DNA from: Zymobacter palmae
GTDB taxonomy: Bacteria; Pseudomonadota; Gammaproteobacteria; Pseudomonadales; Halomonadaceae
DNA length: 64,000 nt
Assembly: GCF_003610015.1 (NCBI RefSeq)
Contig: NZ_AP018933.1
Location: forward strand, 248,001-312,000
Direction: 5' to 3'
Shown here: piece by piece, positions 1-9,525 of the stretch
How positions within the stretch are numbered: the first letter of the stretch is position 1
How the letters are laid out: each line of letters starts with the position of its first letter
The notes under the pieces: generated by a model
Told to the model about the DNA's origin: nothing
Seen by the model: only the letters and a program-made list of their open reading frames with translations
Databases searched by the model: none
Position numbers and translations under genes: made by a program

Positions 1-392
1 ACAACGAGAGCGATCTCGCACTTCACCAAGTGCCCTTTCCAGTACAGGCGCAGAGGAACACAGGTATGGCCCTTGTCCTGAGTCTTGGAGAAGATGCGGG
101 CGATTTCCTTCTTGTGCATCAGCAGTTTGCGCGTGCGGTCGGGTTCCACGACCGTATGCGTGCTAGCGGTGCTGAGCGGAGTAAAATGCGACCCCAGCAG
201 CCACGCTTGCCCGTTGCGGATGTGGATGTAGGTGTCCGTGAGCTGGCCCTTGCCCGCGCGCAGGCTTTTGACTTCCCAGCCGGCCAGTTCAAGTCCCGCC
301 TCGAACGTTTCTTCGATGTGGTATTCGTGGCGTGCCTTGCGGTTCTGTGCGATCAGATTGCCGCCGGGCGCTGCCTTTTTCTTTTTGCCCAT
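1..392 (-). CDS. smpB: SsrA-binding protein SmpB (C-terminus cut by window edge)
   Basis: Partner of tmRNA in trans-translation: it binds the tRNA-like domain of SsrA RNA and brings it to stalled ribosomes. The visible 130 residues start [20 protein letters not shown] and contain the family signatures [14 protein letters not shown] and LLMHKKEI plus a CEIALV-type strand near the edge. About 30 residues of the basic C-terminal tail lie outside the window. The start at 392 follows a modest purine-rich stretch and gives the usual N-terminus. The gene is divergent from ratA, an arrangement common in gammaproteobacteria. Identification is by sequence recognition and is firm. Confidence 0.95.
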   Translation of the reverse strand, partial: MGKKKKAAPGGNLIAQNRKARHEYHIEETFEAGLELAGWEVKSLRAGKGQLTDTYIHIRNGQAWLLGSHFTPLSTASTHTVVEPDRTRKLLMHKKEIARIFSKTQDKGHTCVPLRLYWKGHLVKCEIALV

Positions 393-558
393 AAATGGTT
401 CCTGTCTAAAGAAGTGACCACTCCTGTGATGAGGGTAGGTCATGCTATCATCAAGCGTAATAGATAACGCTGGAAACGGCCTAGCCTCGCGTGAGGCTCA
501 TACCGTATGGAACCGAGATGATACGCGGTTTGCGAGTCATCGTCAGGAGAAGAGGCGC

Positions 559-990
559 ATGCCTGTAGTCGACAAGACCGCCTTTGTACGGCATTCCTGC
601 CAGAAGATGTTCGATCTGGTCAATGATTTTGAAAGCTATCCTCAGTTTCTGCCCGGCTGCAAGGCAGCCCGTGTGCTCGAACAAGGTGACGACTTCATCG
701 TGGGAGAGATCACCCTGGGGAAAGGAGGTATCACTCAGGCCGTCGCGACGCGCAATCAGCTAACGGCACCTGAACGGATAGACCTTTCGCTGGTGAAAGG
801 GCCATTTCGCTCGTTTTCGGGCTACTGGTCGTTTACTCCAGAGGGCGAAGGCTGTCGCGTACACCTGCATATCGAATTCACTTTCGGCAACATGCTGCTG
901 GGCATGGCGTTTGGGCAGTTGTTCAGTCAGGCAGCGGCGCAGCAAGTGGTCAGCTTCACGCAGCGTGCCGACCAGCTGTACGGGGCATGA
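559..990 (+). CDS. ratA: RatA/YfjG family START-domain protein
   Basis: Small START/coenzyme-Q-binding-fold protein of 143 residues. In E. coli the homologue RatA was described as inhibiting 70S ribosome association; relatives (Coq10) bind ubiquinone, so the physiological role is debated. Seen: the N-terminus MPVVDKTAFVRHSCQKMFDL, then FESYPQFLPGC, typical of the family. The longer open frame starts further upstream, but ATG 559 is preceded by AGGAGA at 545-550 with 8-nt spacing and gives the family-length protein. The stop overlaps the start of rnfH (ATGA), so the two are translationally coupled, the usual smpB/ratA/rnfH arrangement. Confidence 0.88.
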   Translation: MPVVDKTAFVRHSCQKMFDLVNDFESYPQFLPGCKAARVLEQGDDFIVGEITLGKGGITQAVATRNQLTAPERIDLSLVKGPFRSFSGYWSFTPEGEGCRVHLHIEFTFGNMLLGMAFGQLFSQAAAQQVVSFTQRADQLYGA

Positions 991-1319
991 CGATGCGCAC
1001 TGCCGAGCCCACATCGCCAATGCTGGCGATCGAAGTGGCCTATGCTTCGGAAACGGAACAGGTGTTGCTGCGCTGCAAAGTGCCGGTCGGCACGACCGTG
1101 CGCCAGGCCTTCGTGCAGTCAGGTATCGACCGCCATATGGAGGCCCTGACGCTTGATGACTTGGCTTCCGTGCCCTTGGGCATATTCTCTCGTCCGGTGC
1201 ATGATCCAGATACGCAGCAAGTGCAGCACGGCGATCGCATTGAGGGGTATCGTCCCATCACGTGTGATCCCAAGCAGATGCGACGTATGCGTGCGGCACA
1301 GCGGCCCTTGCGGCAGTAA
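987..1319 (+). CDS. rnfH: RnfH family ubiquitin-like protein
   Basis: Member of the RnfH (UPF0125) beta-grasp family, 110 residues, function not established; it is named after a link to rnf electron-transport genes in some species. The core reads IEVAYASETEQVLLRCKVP, then GTTVRQAFVQSGI, and ends with DRIEGYRPITCDPKQMRR, the conserved family C-terminus (GDRIEIYRPL-type). The gene overlaps ratA by four bases. Internal ATGs at 993 and 1020 are possible alternative starts, since the first ten residues are not conserved; the coupled ATG at 987 is preferred because of the overlap. Confidence 0.85.
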   Translation: MTMRTAEPTSPMLAIEVAYASETEQVLLRCKVPVGTTVRQAFVQSGIDRHMEALTLDDLASVPLGIFSRPVHDPDTQQVQHGDRIEGYRPITCDPKQMRRMRAAQRPLRQ

Positions 1320-1442
1320 CGTACGGCATGGTGCGGTTTTGATTGACGATGCGGTATAACCGATTATCGTTATAGGAAAAGCCATATCATCACGGTCAGA
1401 CAGCGATGAATCAGGTAATCGTGGCGGGAGGCTGGCAGAATG

Positions 1443-1479
1443 AAGGCTGTCTGCCGAATGTGTCCGTACAGACAGCCTT
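1443..1479. terminator. Hairpin between convergent rnfH and bamE
   Basis: Perfect 11-bp inverted repeat AAGGCTGTCTG / CAGACAGCCTT (1443-1453 and 1469-1479) with a 15-nt loop, lying between the converging 3' ends of rnfH (+) and bamE (-). The T-tract is short on either strand, so intrinsic termination is probable but not strong. Confidence 0.55.
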
Positions 1480-1485
1480 TGGCGA

Positions 1486-1881
1486 TCAATCGCTGATCTG
1501 GGGAGTGACGCTGGTGCTTTCCGTCGCGGCGGGTCGTTCGTTGACCGTGATGGTGCTGTTGTCGACGCCTTCCTTATCAATGGCGCCGATAAGGCCGTTA
1601 TGGAACGTGATGCTGACGCGACGAGAAACGACTTTACCGTCAGCCTTGTGTACCTGATAGATGTAGTCCCACTCGTTGGCATCGAATGCATTGTCCAACA
1701 AGGGATTGCCCATGACGTAGACGACCTGCTCGCGGGTCATGCCCACTTTAAGCTGGGACACCATGGACTCAGATACTAGGTTGCCCTGCGGAATATCACG
1801 CTTGTAGACGCTGAAGAAGCTGCAGCCAGCGAGAAGCCCTAGCAGGCAGCCCATTACTACGATCCTGATCGAGTTTTGCAT
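1486..1881 (-). CDS. bamE: Outer-membrane assembly lipoprotein BamE (SmpA/OmlA)
   Basis: Lipoprotein subunit of the BAM complex that inserts beta-barrel proteins into the outer membrane. The 131-residue product has a signal peptide ending in LLAGC, with Cys20 as the lipidation site, followed by FSVYKRDIPQGNL, VSQLKVGMTREQV and VMGNPLLDNAFDANEWDYIY. These are the standard BamE fold motifs. The C-terminal roughly 20 residues are Ser/Thr/Pro-rich and probably disordered. It is transcribed divergently from fur across a 74-bp gap, as in many gammaproteobacteria. Confidence 0.95.
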   Translation of the reverse strand: MQNSIRIVVMGCLLGLLAGCSFFSVYKRDIPQGNLVSESMVSQLKVGMTREQVVYVMGNPLLDNAFDANEWDYIYQVHKADGKVVSRRVSITFHNGLIGAIDKEGVDNSTITVNERPAATESTSVTPQISD

Positions 1882-1955
1882 TTGATTTCGACTTTCCCTA
1901 TCGTTTGCCTAGCTTGATCATACCCGATACCAAGAGTGACTGCGAAGGTCAACCC

Positions 1956-2420
1956 ATGTCCGACAAGAATCATGAACTGCGCCAGGCTGGCCTGAAGGTA
2001 ACGCTCCCGCGTCTTAAAATCCTTCAGATTCTCGAAGCTACGCGAGAAGAAGAAGAGCTGCACCTGAGCGCAGAAGACGTTTACAAGGCGCTGCTGGATG
2101 CCGGTGAAGATGTAGGGCTTGCCACGGTTTACCGTGTGCTGACTCAGTTCGAAGCCGCCGGTTTGGTTGTGCGTCACAATTTCGATGGCGGGCACGCTGT
2201 CTTTGAAATGTCGCCCGAAGATCATCACGATCATATGCTGTGTCTTGAAAGCGGCGAGGTTATTGAGTTTTTTGATCCTGAAATCGAGCGCCGTCAGCGC
2301 GAACTGGCCGAAGAGCGTGGCTACGAACTGGTCGACCATGCGCTGGTACTGTATGTTCGCCCGAAAGGCTCCAAGGTAACGCGAAAGTCTTCTCTCCGTC
2401 GAACACCGACGTCTTCCTGA
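1956..2420 (+). CDS. fur: Ferric uptake regulator Fur
   Basis: Iron-responsive repressor, a dimeric winged-helix protein that binds Fe(II) and represses siderophore and iron-uptake genes. The product is 154 residues; the open frame extends upstream, but ATG 1956 (MSDKNHELRQAGLKVTLPR) matches the family start. Seen: the DNA-binding segment GLATVYRVLTQFEAAGLVV, then the metal region HHDHMLCLESGEVIEF. The Cys-x-x-Cys zinc pair of E. coli Fur is replaced by CLES, as in Pseudomonas-type Fur. The C-terminus carries a basic/Ser-Thr tail of about 18 residues (SKVTRKSSLRR) that is longer than usual. Divergent from bamE. Confidence 0.95.
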   Translation: MSDKNHELRQAGLKVTLPRLKILQILEATREEEELHLSAEDVYKALLDAGEDVGLATVYRVLTQFEAAGLVVRHNFDGGHAVFEMSPEDHHDHMLCLESGEVIEFFDPEIERRQRELAEERGYELVDHALVLYVRPKGSKVTRKSSLRRTPTSS

Positions 2421-2614
2421 CCCCATCTACGATCTGCACGCACGTGCGAGCGTTCTGAACAACTCTTTGCTCAGCCGAGCTGCCCTTGCCGGAGGGCATC
2501 GCTGTACGTACCCATAATGCGTTGATATGCATGGCATCTCATGGCTGAGCTGGAATTTTACTAAACAGTAACTTCGCGGTCGAGCCGTATCGCCGTACTT
2601 GCTAAGGAGAACGT

Positions 2615-2932
2615 ATGAAAACCATTCTGCTCTATGTCGTGACGGCGCTTGCTGAGATCGCAGGATGCTATCTTCCAGCGCTGTGGCTAAAACAGCACGG
2701 CTCTCCTTGGTTGCTGGTGCCTGCAGCGGTGAGCTTGTCGCTATTTGCATGGCTGCTGACGCTGCATGATGCAGCTTCTGGGCGCGTCTATGCCGCTTAT
2801 GGTGGAGTCTATATCGGGGTGGCGCTGCTATGGCTGTGGGGCGTGGATGGCATTCGGCCCAGTGTGTGGGATATCGCTGGAGTACTGGTGGCGCTGGCGG
2901 GAATGGGCATTATTGTCTGTCAGCCGCGCTGA
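2615..2932 (+). CDS. YnfA family (UPF0060) small inner-membrane protein
   Basis: A 105-residue protein of the YnfA/UPF0060 family, distantly related to small multidrug-resistance transporters; the function in this organism is unknown. Four hydrophobic segments are visible: about residues 3-22, 30-48, 60-78 and 86-103. The motif [15 protein letters not shown], then [13 protein letters not shown], is diagnostic for the family. AAGGAG at 2604-2609 precedes the ATG with good spacing. It is a single gene between fur and the convergent recN, with no operon partner. Confidence 0.85.
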   Translation: MKTILLYVVTALAEIAGCYLPALWLKQHGSPWLLVPAAVSLSLFAWLLTLHDAASGRVYAAYGGVYIGVALLWLWGVDGIRPSVWDIAGVLVALAGMGIIVCQPR

Positions 2933-3050
2933 GCCTATGGTTGGGGCGATGTTTCTGCTTCGGGTCATGCTCGGTAGGCGGTCGACATCGTTTCTGAACG
3001 CGGTGAGTAAGGCCAATAGTGTGTTCAGCACGATCAATGAAAGAAAAGAA

Positions 3051-3080
3051 CGGGCAGCTACACGGCGTAGCTGCCCGTTT
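3051..3080 (-). terminator. Intrinsic terminator between ynfA-like gene and recN
   Basis: Stem CGGGCAGCTAC (3051-3061) and GTAGCTGCCCG (3067-3077) with a 5-nt loop. Read on the minus strand it is followed by a pyrimidine-rich TTCTTTTCTTTC tract, so it best fits termination of recN. It may also stop the plus-strand gene. Confidence 0.7.
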
Positions 3081-3163
3081 GCGCATAGAGCGAGGGCTGT
3101 TGCGCAAGGGGAACCCTCACCCATAGGGTGTTAGGTGAGGCTGACATCAAGGATGGGGCGGTG

Positions 3164-4840
3164 CTACTGGGCCTGCTTCTGCTGACCGCTATGGAGCATC
3201 TCGCGCGCGTGCGCCAGCGTGTGCTCCGAGAGGTGAATGCCTCCAAGCATGCGTGCCAGCTCTTGAATGCGGCCGCTTTCGTCGAGGCGAGCCATGTGCG
3301 TACGCGTTGTGTTGCGGTTGCTGTGCTTCTCAATATGTAGGTGCTGATGCGCTTGAGCGGCCACCTGAGGCAGGTGAGTCACGCAGAAGATCTGGCCGTT
3401 ATGGCTCAGCTGGCGCAGTAGCTGGCCGACAATCTCAGCCGTCGCACCAGAAATACCCACGTCCACTTCATCGAATACCAGAGTCGGCATCGTGCTGTGC
3501 TGCGCGGCAACTACCTGAATGGCCAAACTGATGCGCGACAGCTCGCCGCCGGAGGCAACGCGCGCCAGTGGCCGAGTCGGTTGGCCGGGGTTGGCGCTGA
3601 TCAGGAACTGGACGTGATCCAGTCCGTCGGCCTGTGCGATTTCTAGCGGGGTGACGCTGACCTCGAACGTGGCCTTGTCCATACCGAGAAACGCCAGTTG
3701 CTGCTGCACTTCACGGCTGAAGGCCGGTGCATGGCGCTGGCGCTGGTGGGACAAAGACCGTGCGAGCTGGCGCCACTGATCTTGCATATCCTGCGTGCGC
3801 TGCGTCAGCTGTTCGATATCGTCATCGCCGCCTTCCAGTTCACTGAGTTCGTGCTGTAGACGACGGTGCAGGGCCGAGACTTCATCCGGCATGACATGGT
3901 GCTTGCGGGCGATGCGGTAGACGTCGCTCAGCCGCTCGTCGACGATCTGCAGTCGAGAAGGGTCAAGCTCAACATTGCTGGCATGATGATCCAGTTCGCT
4001 CTGCGCTTCTTCAAGCTGAATGCGGGCCTCTTCAAGCATGGTCAGAGTGTTGGCCAGCGCTGCGGCATCGTGCTCTGGTAGTTCCGCCAGGCAGGCCAGC
4101 GCCTGATTAAGGCGTGGCAGTGCGCCACTATTGTCGTCCGTGCACAAGCGGCTGGCAGCTTCGATCTGAGCCAGTGTTTGCTCGGCGTGCGCAAGGCGCG
4201 CCTGTTCGGCTTCCAGTGCATCCAGCTCGTCATCCTGCAGCGCCAGCGTATCCAGCTCTTCTACCTGATAACGCAGCAGTTGGCGGCGGGCCTGCAGGGC
4301 ATCGCCGTCGTCCTGTAGCTGGCGCAGCCGTTTCCGTAGCCGCTGCCATTCCTTCCATGCCTCGCGCACCTGCGTGAGCTGTTCATCGGTGCCCGCGAAT
4401 TCATCTAGCAGCTTGAGGTGGTGCGAAGCGTGTAAAAGCGACTGTTGGGCGTGCTGGGCGTGAATGTCGATCAGCATGCCGCCGAGCGCTTTCATGTCGG
4501 CCAGCGTACACGGCGTGCCGTTGATCCAAGCGCGCGTGCGCCCCTGGATGGAGATCACGCGGCGCAGCAGGCACTCGTCAGTGCCCAGTTCTCGGGCATT
4601 CAGCCACGCCTTGGCATCAGGCAGCCGTGCGATGTCGAAACGTGCGGTAAGCTCCGCCCGTTCCTTGCCGGCGCGAACGCTACTGGCATCGGCGCGAGCG
4701 CCCAGACAGAGAGACAGGGCATCCAGCAGAATGGATTTCCCGGCTCCTGTTTCGCCCGTGATGGCCGTCATGCCCGAGGCGAAATCCAACTCGAGGTGGT
4801 CGACGATGGCGAAGTGATGAATGGTCAGCTGCGTCAGCAT
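3164..4840 (-). CDS. recN: DNA repair protein RecN
   Basis: SMC-like ATPase acting early in double-strand-break repair, usually SOS-induced. The 558-residue product has Walker A GETGAGKS at residues 29-36, a central Gln/Glu/Leu-rich coiled coil (about 150-370), the ABC signature ASGGELSRI and a Walker B LVFDEVDVG. Start 4840 (MLTQLTIHHFAIVDHLELDF) is chosen over the longer frame because GGAGAG lies just upstream and the N-terminus then matches the family. No clear LexA box was found in the upstream region. It is divergent from grpE across 320 bp, a common arrangement. Confidence 0.96.
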   Translation of the reverse strand: MLTQLTIHHFAIVDHLELDFASGMTAITGETGAGKSILLDALSLCLGARADASSVRAGKERAELTARFDIARLPDAKAWLNARELGTDECLLRRVISIQGRTRAWINGTPCTLADMKALGGMLIDIHAQHAQQSLLHASHHLKLLDEFAGTDEQLTQVREAWKEWQRLRKRLRQLQDDGDALQARRQLLRYQVEELDTLALQDDELDALEAEQARLAHAEQTLAQIEAASRLCTDDNSGALPRLNQALACLAELPEHDAAALANTLTMLEEARIQLEEAQSELDHHASNVELDPSRLQIVDERLSDVYRIARKHHVMPDEVSALHRRLQHELSELEGGDDDIEQLTQRTQDMQDQWRQLARSLSHQRQRHAPAFSREVQQQLAFLGMDKATFEVSVTPLEIAQADGLDHVQFLISANPGQPTRPLARVASGGELSRISLAIQVVAAQHSTMPTLVFDEVDVGISGATAEIVGQLLRQLSHNGQIFCVTHLPQVAAQAHQHLHIEKHSNRNTTRTHMARLDESGRIQELARMLGGIHLSEHTLAHAREMLHSGQQKQAQ

Positions 4841-5018
4841 AGGGCTCTCCCGACGAGGCAGTGGTGATCGTGACACGCACCCCGCGGCGGCCGACGGCCT
4901 ATCCGTGCTGGGGCGGGGCATCTGTCTGTGCAAACAGGTGCCGTGGCATGAACTGTATCGACCACCATTATTGTATCTTTATACAGTATTTTCCAGTGCC
5001 TTCTGTTGCTTTTATTGA

Positions 5019-5048
5019 CTTGAGATTGAAGAGCGCTGCCCTCATTTA
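5019..5048 (+). promoter_or_regulatory. Sigma-32-like heat-shock promoter for grpE
   Basis: CTTGAGA at 5019-5025 and CCTCATTTA at 5040-5048, separated by 14 bp, match the sigma-32 consensus CTTGAAA-N13-15-CCCCATNTA with one mismatch in each half. It lies about 110 bp upstream of grpE. The rest of the 320-bp recN-grpE gap shows no other gene or clear site. Confidence 0.65.
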
Positions 5049-5160
5049 TGGGCCAAGATGGAAGTGTTGATCACTTTCCTTTCATTCGTACCTTTGGGAT
5101 GGGCATCCACCGCAGCAACTGGCGGGGCTGGATTGTCCTCCTGCAGTCAGGAGTAGGCTC

Positions 5161-5739
5161 ATGTCTCGTGATTCCAATACCGAGAACGAACAGGAACGCA
5201 ATGAAGTCCCGGCAGAGGACACCGTAGAGCAGGCCCAGCCCGCTGACGCCGCGGATACGGAACAGGCTGATTCACCGGAAGCACGCATTGCGGCACTGGA
5301 AGAAGAAGTCAGTAAGGCCAAGGATCAGGCGCTGCGTGCTGCGGCCGATGCCCAGAATGCGCGTCGCCGTGCCGAGCAGGATGCCGAAAAGGCACGCAAG
5401 TTCGCATTGGAGCGTTTCGTTAAGGAATTGCTGCCAGTCGTCGACAGCCTTGAAAAGGCACTGGAAAGCCTCCAGAACGACGAAGGTGCTAGCGTGCACC
5501 GCGAAGGGCTGGAAATGACGCTCAAGATGCAGCACTCCGCGCTTGAGAAGTTCGGCGTCAAGCAGCTTGAACCTCAGGGCGAACCGTTCGACCCGCAGTA
5601 TCACGAAGCCATGACCATGGTGCCGAATCCGGCCATGGAGCCCAATACCGTCATGGATGTGCTGCAGAAGGGTTACACCCTTAACGATCGTCTGGTGCGC
5701 CCGGCGATGGTCGTCGTCAGCAAGGGCGTCGACGCCTGA
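5161..5739 (+). CDS. grpE: Nucleotide exchange factor GrpE
   Basis: Cochaperone that releases ADP from DnaK. The 192-residue product has an acidic, disordered N-terminus (about 1-45), a long charged helix (about 45-110, with AAADAQNARRRAEQDAEKA) and the beta-domain near the C-terminus (FDPQYHEAM, then VLQKGYTLNDRLVRPAMVVVSKG), which is the conserved GrpE signature. AGGAG lies upstream of ATG 5161 at normal spacing. It precedes dnaK in the same direction but is separated by 209 bp with its own heat-shock-type promoter. Confidence 0.97.
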   Translation: MSRDSNTENEQERNEVPAEDTVEQAQPADAADTEQADSPEARIAALEEEVSKAKDQALRAAADAQNARRRAEQDAEKARKFALERFVKELLPVVDSLEKALESLQNDEGASVHREGLEMTLKMQHSALEKFGVKQLEPQGEPFDPQYHEAMTMVPNPAMEPNTVMDVLQKGYTLNDRLVRPAMVVVSKGVDA

Positions 5740-5807
5740 TATGACGGGGACGGTCGGTGTGATCGGCAGAATCAGAATGGTTGACAGCACTTTTTGACAG
5801 GTTGTCC

Positions 5808-5836
5808 CTTGAAAGCCAACCGACCGCCCTTATATA
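5808..5836 (+). promoter_or_regulatory. Sigma-32-like heat-shock promoter for dnaK
   Basis: A perfect -35 CTTGAAA (5808-5814), a 13-bp spacer and the -10-like CCTTATATA (5828-5836; consensus CCCCATNTA, two mismatches), about 110 bp before dnaK. It implies that dnaK can be induced separately from grpE. Confidence 0.65.
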
Positions 5837-5948
5837 GAAAGACAACAGAACATGATCGCCGGTACGAAGCCTTCGATCGGCGCGATCCACGGATATCGAA
5901 TGGCCTACGCTAAGTAGGTTCATTCAAGAGAATCGAGAGGTAATACTC

Positions 5949-7886
5949 ATGGGACGTATCATCGGTATTGACCTGGGGACCACCAACTCCTGTGTCGCGG
6001 TACTCGACGGTGACAAGCCGCGCGTCATCGAAAACGCAGAGGGCGGTCGTACTACCCCTTCTATCGTTGCATACACTGACGACGGCGAAATCTTGGTCGG
6101 TCAGGCGGCCAAACGTCAGGCGGTCACCAACCCGAAAAACACGCTGTATGCGGTAAAACGTCTGATCGGCCGTAAGTTCGGCGATGACGTCGTACAGAAA
6201 GACATCAACATGGTGCCGTACGACATCGTCAAAGCAGACAACGGCGACGCGTGGGTAGAAGTCAAAGGCAAGAAAATGGCTCCCCCGCAGGTCAGTGCTG
6301 AAGTGCTGAAGAAAATGAAGAAAACGGCCGAAGACTACCTCGGTGAAGAAGTGACCGAAGCGGTCATCACCGTACCGGCCTACTTCAACGATTCTCAGCG
6401 CCAAGCAACTAAAGACGCTGGCCGCATCGCGGGTCTGGACGTCAAACGTATCATCAACGAGCCGACCGCTGCCGCTCTGGCTTACGGTATGGACAAGTCC
6501 CGTGGTGACAAAACGATCGCGGTATACGACTTGGGTGGTGGTACCTTCGACGTATCCATCATCGAAGTAGCTGACGTTGACGGCGAAACCCAGTTCGAAG
6601 TGCTGTCCACCAACGGTGACACCTTCCTCGGTGGTGAAGACTTCGACAACGCGGTCATCAACTACTTGGTTGAACAGTTCAAAGCTGACAGCGGAATCGA
6701 CCTGTCTGGCGACTCTCTGGCTATGCAGCGTCTGAAAGAAGCCGCTGAAAAAGCCAAAATCGAACTGTCCAGCGCTCAGCAGACCGACGTCAATCTGCCG
6801 TACATCACGGCTGACCAGACCGGTCCGAAACACCTGAACGTCAAAGTGACTCGCGCCAAACTGGAAGCACTGGTTGGTGATCTGGTTCAGCGTTCGCTCG
6901 ACCCGTGCAAAACAGCACTGGCTGATGCCAAACTGTCCGCTTCCGACATCGACGATGTCATTCTGGTCGGTGGTCAGACGCGCATGCCGCTGGTACAGCA
7001 GAAAGTCAGCGAATTCTTCGGTAAAGATGCGCGCAAAGACGTCAACCCGGATGAAGCCGTAGCACTGGGTGCTTCTATCCAGGGTGGTGTTCTGGGCGGC
7101 GATGTCAAAGACGTCCTGTTGCTCGACGTTACCCCGCTGACGCTGGGTATCGAAACGATGGGTGGTGTCATGACGCCGGTCATCGAGAAGAACACGACGA
7201 TCCCGACCAAGAAAACGCAGGTCTTCTCTACCGCAGAAGATAACCAGACGGCCGTGACCATTCACGTGCTGCAGGGTGAGCGTAAACAGGCGACCCAGAA
7301 CAAGTCGCTCGGTCGTTTCGACCTGTCCGACATTCCGCCGGCACCGCGCGGTGTACCGCAGATCGAAGTTGCCTTCGACCTCGACGCCAACGGTATCCTG
7401 AGCGTGTCTGCGAAAGACAAAGCGACCGGCAAAGAACAATCCATCGTCATCAAATCGTCTGGCGGTCTGTCCGACGAAGAGATCGACCAGATGGTACGTG
7501 ACGCTGAAGCGCACCAGGACGAAGATAAGAAATTCGAAGAAATGGTGCAGCTGCGCAATCAGGCCGATGGCATGATTCACGCAACGCGCAAGACGCTTGA
7601 AGAAGCGGGCGACAAGGCGACTGCAGAAGAGAAAGAGAAAATCGAATCTGCTGCCAACGCTCTGGAAGAAGCGCTCAAGGGCGATGACAAGGATGACATT
7701 CAGGCCAAACTGAATGCTCTGACCGAAGCTTCCGGTTCTCTGGCCCAGAAACTGTACGCCGAACAGGCGCAGCAGCAGGGTCAACCGCAAGGTGCTGGCG
7801 AACAGGGTGCTCAGGGCAACAGCCAGGATGAAAACGTCGTTGATGCCGAGTATGAAGAAATCAAAGACGACGACAAGAAATCCTAA
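5949..7886 (+). CDS. dnaK: Chaperone DnaK (Hsp70)
   Basis: ATP-dependent Hsp70 that folds and disaggregates proteins with DnaJ and GrpE. The product is 645 residues, the usual length. Seen: the phosphate-1 loop [10 protein letters not shown] near residues 6-15, [17 protein letters not shown], the phosphate-2 region [11 protein letters not shown], the interdomain linker [14 protein letters not shown], and the substrate-binding and lid domains ending in the acidic tail [16 protein letters not shown]. Codon use is that of a highly expressed gene (AAA, CGT, CTG, GGT). GAGAGGT precedes the ATG. A very long open frame on the opposite strand is a composition artefact. Confidence 0.99.
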   Translation: MGRIIGIDLGTTNSCVAVLDGDKPRVIENAEGGRTTPSIVAYTDDGEILVGQAAKRQAVTNPKNTLYAVKRLIGRKFGDDVVQKDINMVPYDIVKADNGDAWVEVKGKKMAPPQVSAEVLKKMKKTAEDYLGEEVTEAVITVPAYFNDSQRQATKDAGRIAGLDVKRIINEPTAAALAYGMDKSRGDKTIAVYDLGGGTFDVSIIEVADVDGETQFEVLSTNGDTFLGGEDFDNAVINYLVEQFKADSGIDLSGDSLAMQRLKEAAEKAKIELSSAQQTDVNLPYITADQTGPKHLNVKVTRAKLEALVGDLVQRSLDPCKTALADAKLSASDIDDVILVGGQTRMPLVQQKVSEFFGKDARKDVNPDEAVALGASIQGGVLGGDVKDVLLLDVTPLTLGIETMGGVMTPVIEKNTTIPTKKTQVFSTAEDNQTAVTIHVLQGERKQATQNKSLGRFDLSDIPPAPRGVPQIEVAFDLDANGILSVSAKDKATGKEQSIVIKSSGGLSDEEIDQMVRDAEAHQDEDKKFEEMVQLRNQADGMIHATRKTLEEAGDKATAEEKEKIESAANALEEALKGDDKDDIQAKLNALTEASGSLAQKLYAEQAQQQGQPQGAGEQGAQGNSQDENVVDAEYEEIKDDDKKS

Positions 7887-7922
7887 GGTCGTTGATGCCT
7901 TTGATGGCTGACAGGCGTAAAG

Positions 7923-7995
7923 GCCGCACGGTAACGTGCGGCTGCGCATGGCGCGGGAGTTCGGCCTTAGGCCGGTAACGGCTCCCGCGCCGTTT
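7923..7995 (+). terminator. Nested hairpins in the dnaK-dnaJ gap
   Basis: Two consecutive stem-loops. The first is GCCGCACG/CGTGCGGC (7923-7942). The second is GGCGCGGGAG/CTCCCGCGCC (7950-7991), enclosing a smaller CGGCC/GGCCG hairpin and followed by GTTTC. They could attenuate transcription or block RNA decay so that DnaK exceeds DnaJ. The T-tract is poor, so read-through into dnaJ is likely. Confidence 0.5.
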
Positions 7996-8144
7996 CATGT
8001 GGAGATCCACCGTTCTGCTTGGTCAGGCGGAACGGGTACAGTCCGGGTATCATCTGCACTGACTGTACGAAAGAATCCAGAAAGGGCTGGCGGGGTGTGC
8101 ACCCTGAAGGCATGGCCCGACAGCAACCGGAGGTCGAGAGACTG

Positions 8145-9305
8145 ATGTCCAAACGTGACTATTACGAAGTGCTTGGTGTCGAACGCCAAGCCGATCAGCG
8201 TGAGATCAAGAAGGCGTACCGCCGTCTGGCCCAGAAGCTTCACCCTGACCGCAACCCGGGAGACGAGTCTGCCGCGGCGAAGTTCCAAGAGGTCTCCGAG
8301 GCGTATGAGGTGCTATCCGACGAAAGCAAACGTGCGGCTTACGACCAGTTCGGTCACGCTGGCGTAGACGGTCAAAGCGGCGGCTTTGGCGGTGGCGCGG
8401 GCGGTTTCGGTGGCGGCTTTGGTGAAGGTGGCTTCGGTGACATCTTCGGCGATGCGTTCAGCGAGTTCTTCGGGGGTGGCCGCGGAGGCCGTCGCGATCC
8501 GAACGCGCCGCGTCGCGGTGCTGATTTGCGCTACAACCTTGAGATCAGCCTTGAAGAAGCGGTCGGCGGTACTAGCGTCGATATTCGTATACCGCGCATG
8601 GCGCAGTGCGACCACTGTCACGGTGACGGTGCCGAGCCGGGCAGTAGCCGCAAGACCTGTCCGACCTGTAACGGGATGGGCAAGGTGCGGATGCAGCAGG
8701 GCTTCTTTGCTGTGGAACAGCCGTGTCCGACCTGTCAGGGGCGCGGTGAAATCATCGAAAAACCCTGCACGAAATGTCATGGTGAAGGGCGCGTTCGTGA
8801 AACACGCACGCTGTCAGTCACCATTCCGGCAGGTGTCGATACCGGCGATCGTATCCGTCTGACGGGTGAAGGTGAAGGTGGTCTGAACGGTGGGCCGGCA
8901 GGTAACCTGTTTGTTGAAGTGACGTTGCGCCCGCACCCGATCTTCCGCCGCGATGGTACTCACCTGCACTGCGAAGTGCCGGTCAGCTTTGTCGATGCCA
9001 CGCTCGGAACCGAGCTGGAAATTCCCACGCTCAACGGTCGCGTTAAACTGAGCGTGCCGCCAGAAACCCAGACGGGCAAAGTGCTGCGCCTGCGCGGCAA
9101 AGGCGTGCGTTCTGTACACGGCGGTGGACCGGGCGATCTGCTGTGCCACCTGGTACTCGAAACGCCCGTCAACCTGACGGAAGAGCAGAAAACGTTGCTG
9201 CGCCAGTTCCAGAGCAGTCTGGAAGGCACTGGCGACCGTCACTCGCCGCGTAAGGAAGGCTGGTTCGATAGCGTGAAGAAATTCTTCGAAGATCTGCGCG
9301 GTTGA
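8145..9305 (+). CDS. dnaJ: Chaperone DnaJ (Hsp40)
   Basis: Cochaperone that delivers substrates to DnaK and stimulates its ATPase. The 386-residue product has the J domain with HPD at residues 33-35, a Gly/Phe-rich linker (about 75-120), and four zinc motifs [24 protein letters not shown] and CTKCHGEG. C-terminal substrate-binding domains follow. The longer open frame upstream is not used: GGAGG at 8129-8133 and the family N-terminus [12 protein letters not shown] fix ATG 8145. It lies 258 bp after dnaK behind structured DNA and is closed by a strong terminator. Confidence 0.98.
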   Translation: MSKRDYYEVLGVERQADQREIKKAYRRLAQKLHPDRNPGDESAAAKFQEVSEAYEVLSDESKRAAYDQFGHAGVDGQSGGFGGGAGGFGGGFGEGGFGDIFGDAFSEFFGGGRGGRRDPNAPRRGADLRYNLEISLEEAVGGTSVDIRIPRMAQCDHCHGDGAEPGSSRKTCPTCNGMGKVRMQQGFFAVEQPCPTCQGRGEIIEKPCTKCHGEGRVRETRTLSVTIPAGVDTGDRIRLTGEGEGGLNGGPAGNLFVEVTLRPHPIFRRDGTHLHCEVPVSFVDATLGTELEIPTLNGRVKLSVPPETQTGKVLRLRGKGVRSVHGGGPGDLLCHLVLETPVNLTEEQKTLLRQFQSSLEGTGDRHSPRKEGWFDSVKKFFEDLRG

Positions 9306-9350
9306 ATGGTTCGCCGTAGACCTCGTCGCTGACGAAGGATGCGGTAACGA

Positions 9351-9390
9351 AAAGCGCCGTACGAGCATGTTCTCGTACGGCGCTTTTTTT
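9351..9390 (+). terminator. Intrinsic terminator after dnaJ
   Basis: Stem AAGCGCCGTACGAG (9352-9365) with CTCGTACGGCGCTT (9372-9385), a 6-nt loop and a run of T to 9390. It is a strong, classic rho-independent terminator. Confidence 0.92.
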
Positions 9391-9525
9391 GTTGGTGCCG
9401 CCATGACGCCAGTTGATCAATAGCATGCAAACGTTTGAATAGCCGCCATAAAAGGCCTCTGTTCAATTTATGATCAGTTTGCGCGAGCCTGCGCCAGCTG
9501 CAGGATAGCGCCATCCGTCCTCAAC

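Noticed and set aside
1956..2420. Fur lacking the CxxC zinc pair, considered as a degenerate regulator
   Set aside because: Pseudomonas-type Fur also lacks this pair; the DNA-binding and iron motifs are intact.
2828..3124. 98-codon minus-strand frame after the ynfA-like gene
   Set aside because: Runs across the terminator hairpin and the end of a real gene; no recognisable features.
5910..7949. 679-codon open frame on the minus strand opposite dnaK
   Set aside because: Mirror of the strong codon bias of dnaK; no start context and no recognisable domain. dnaK itself is certain.
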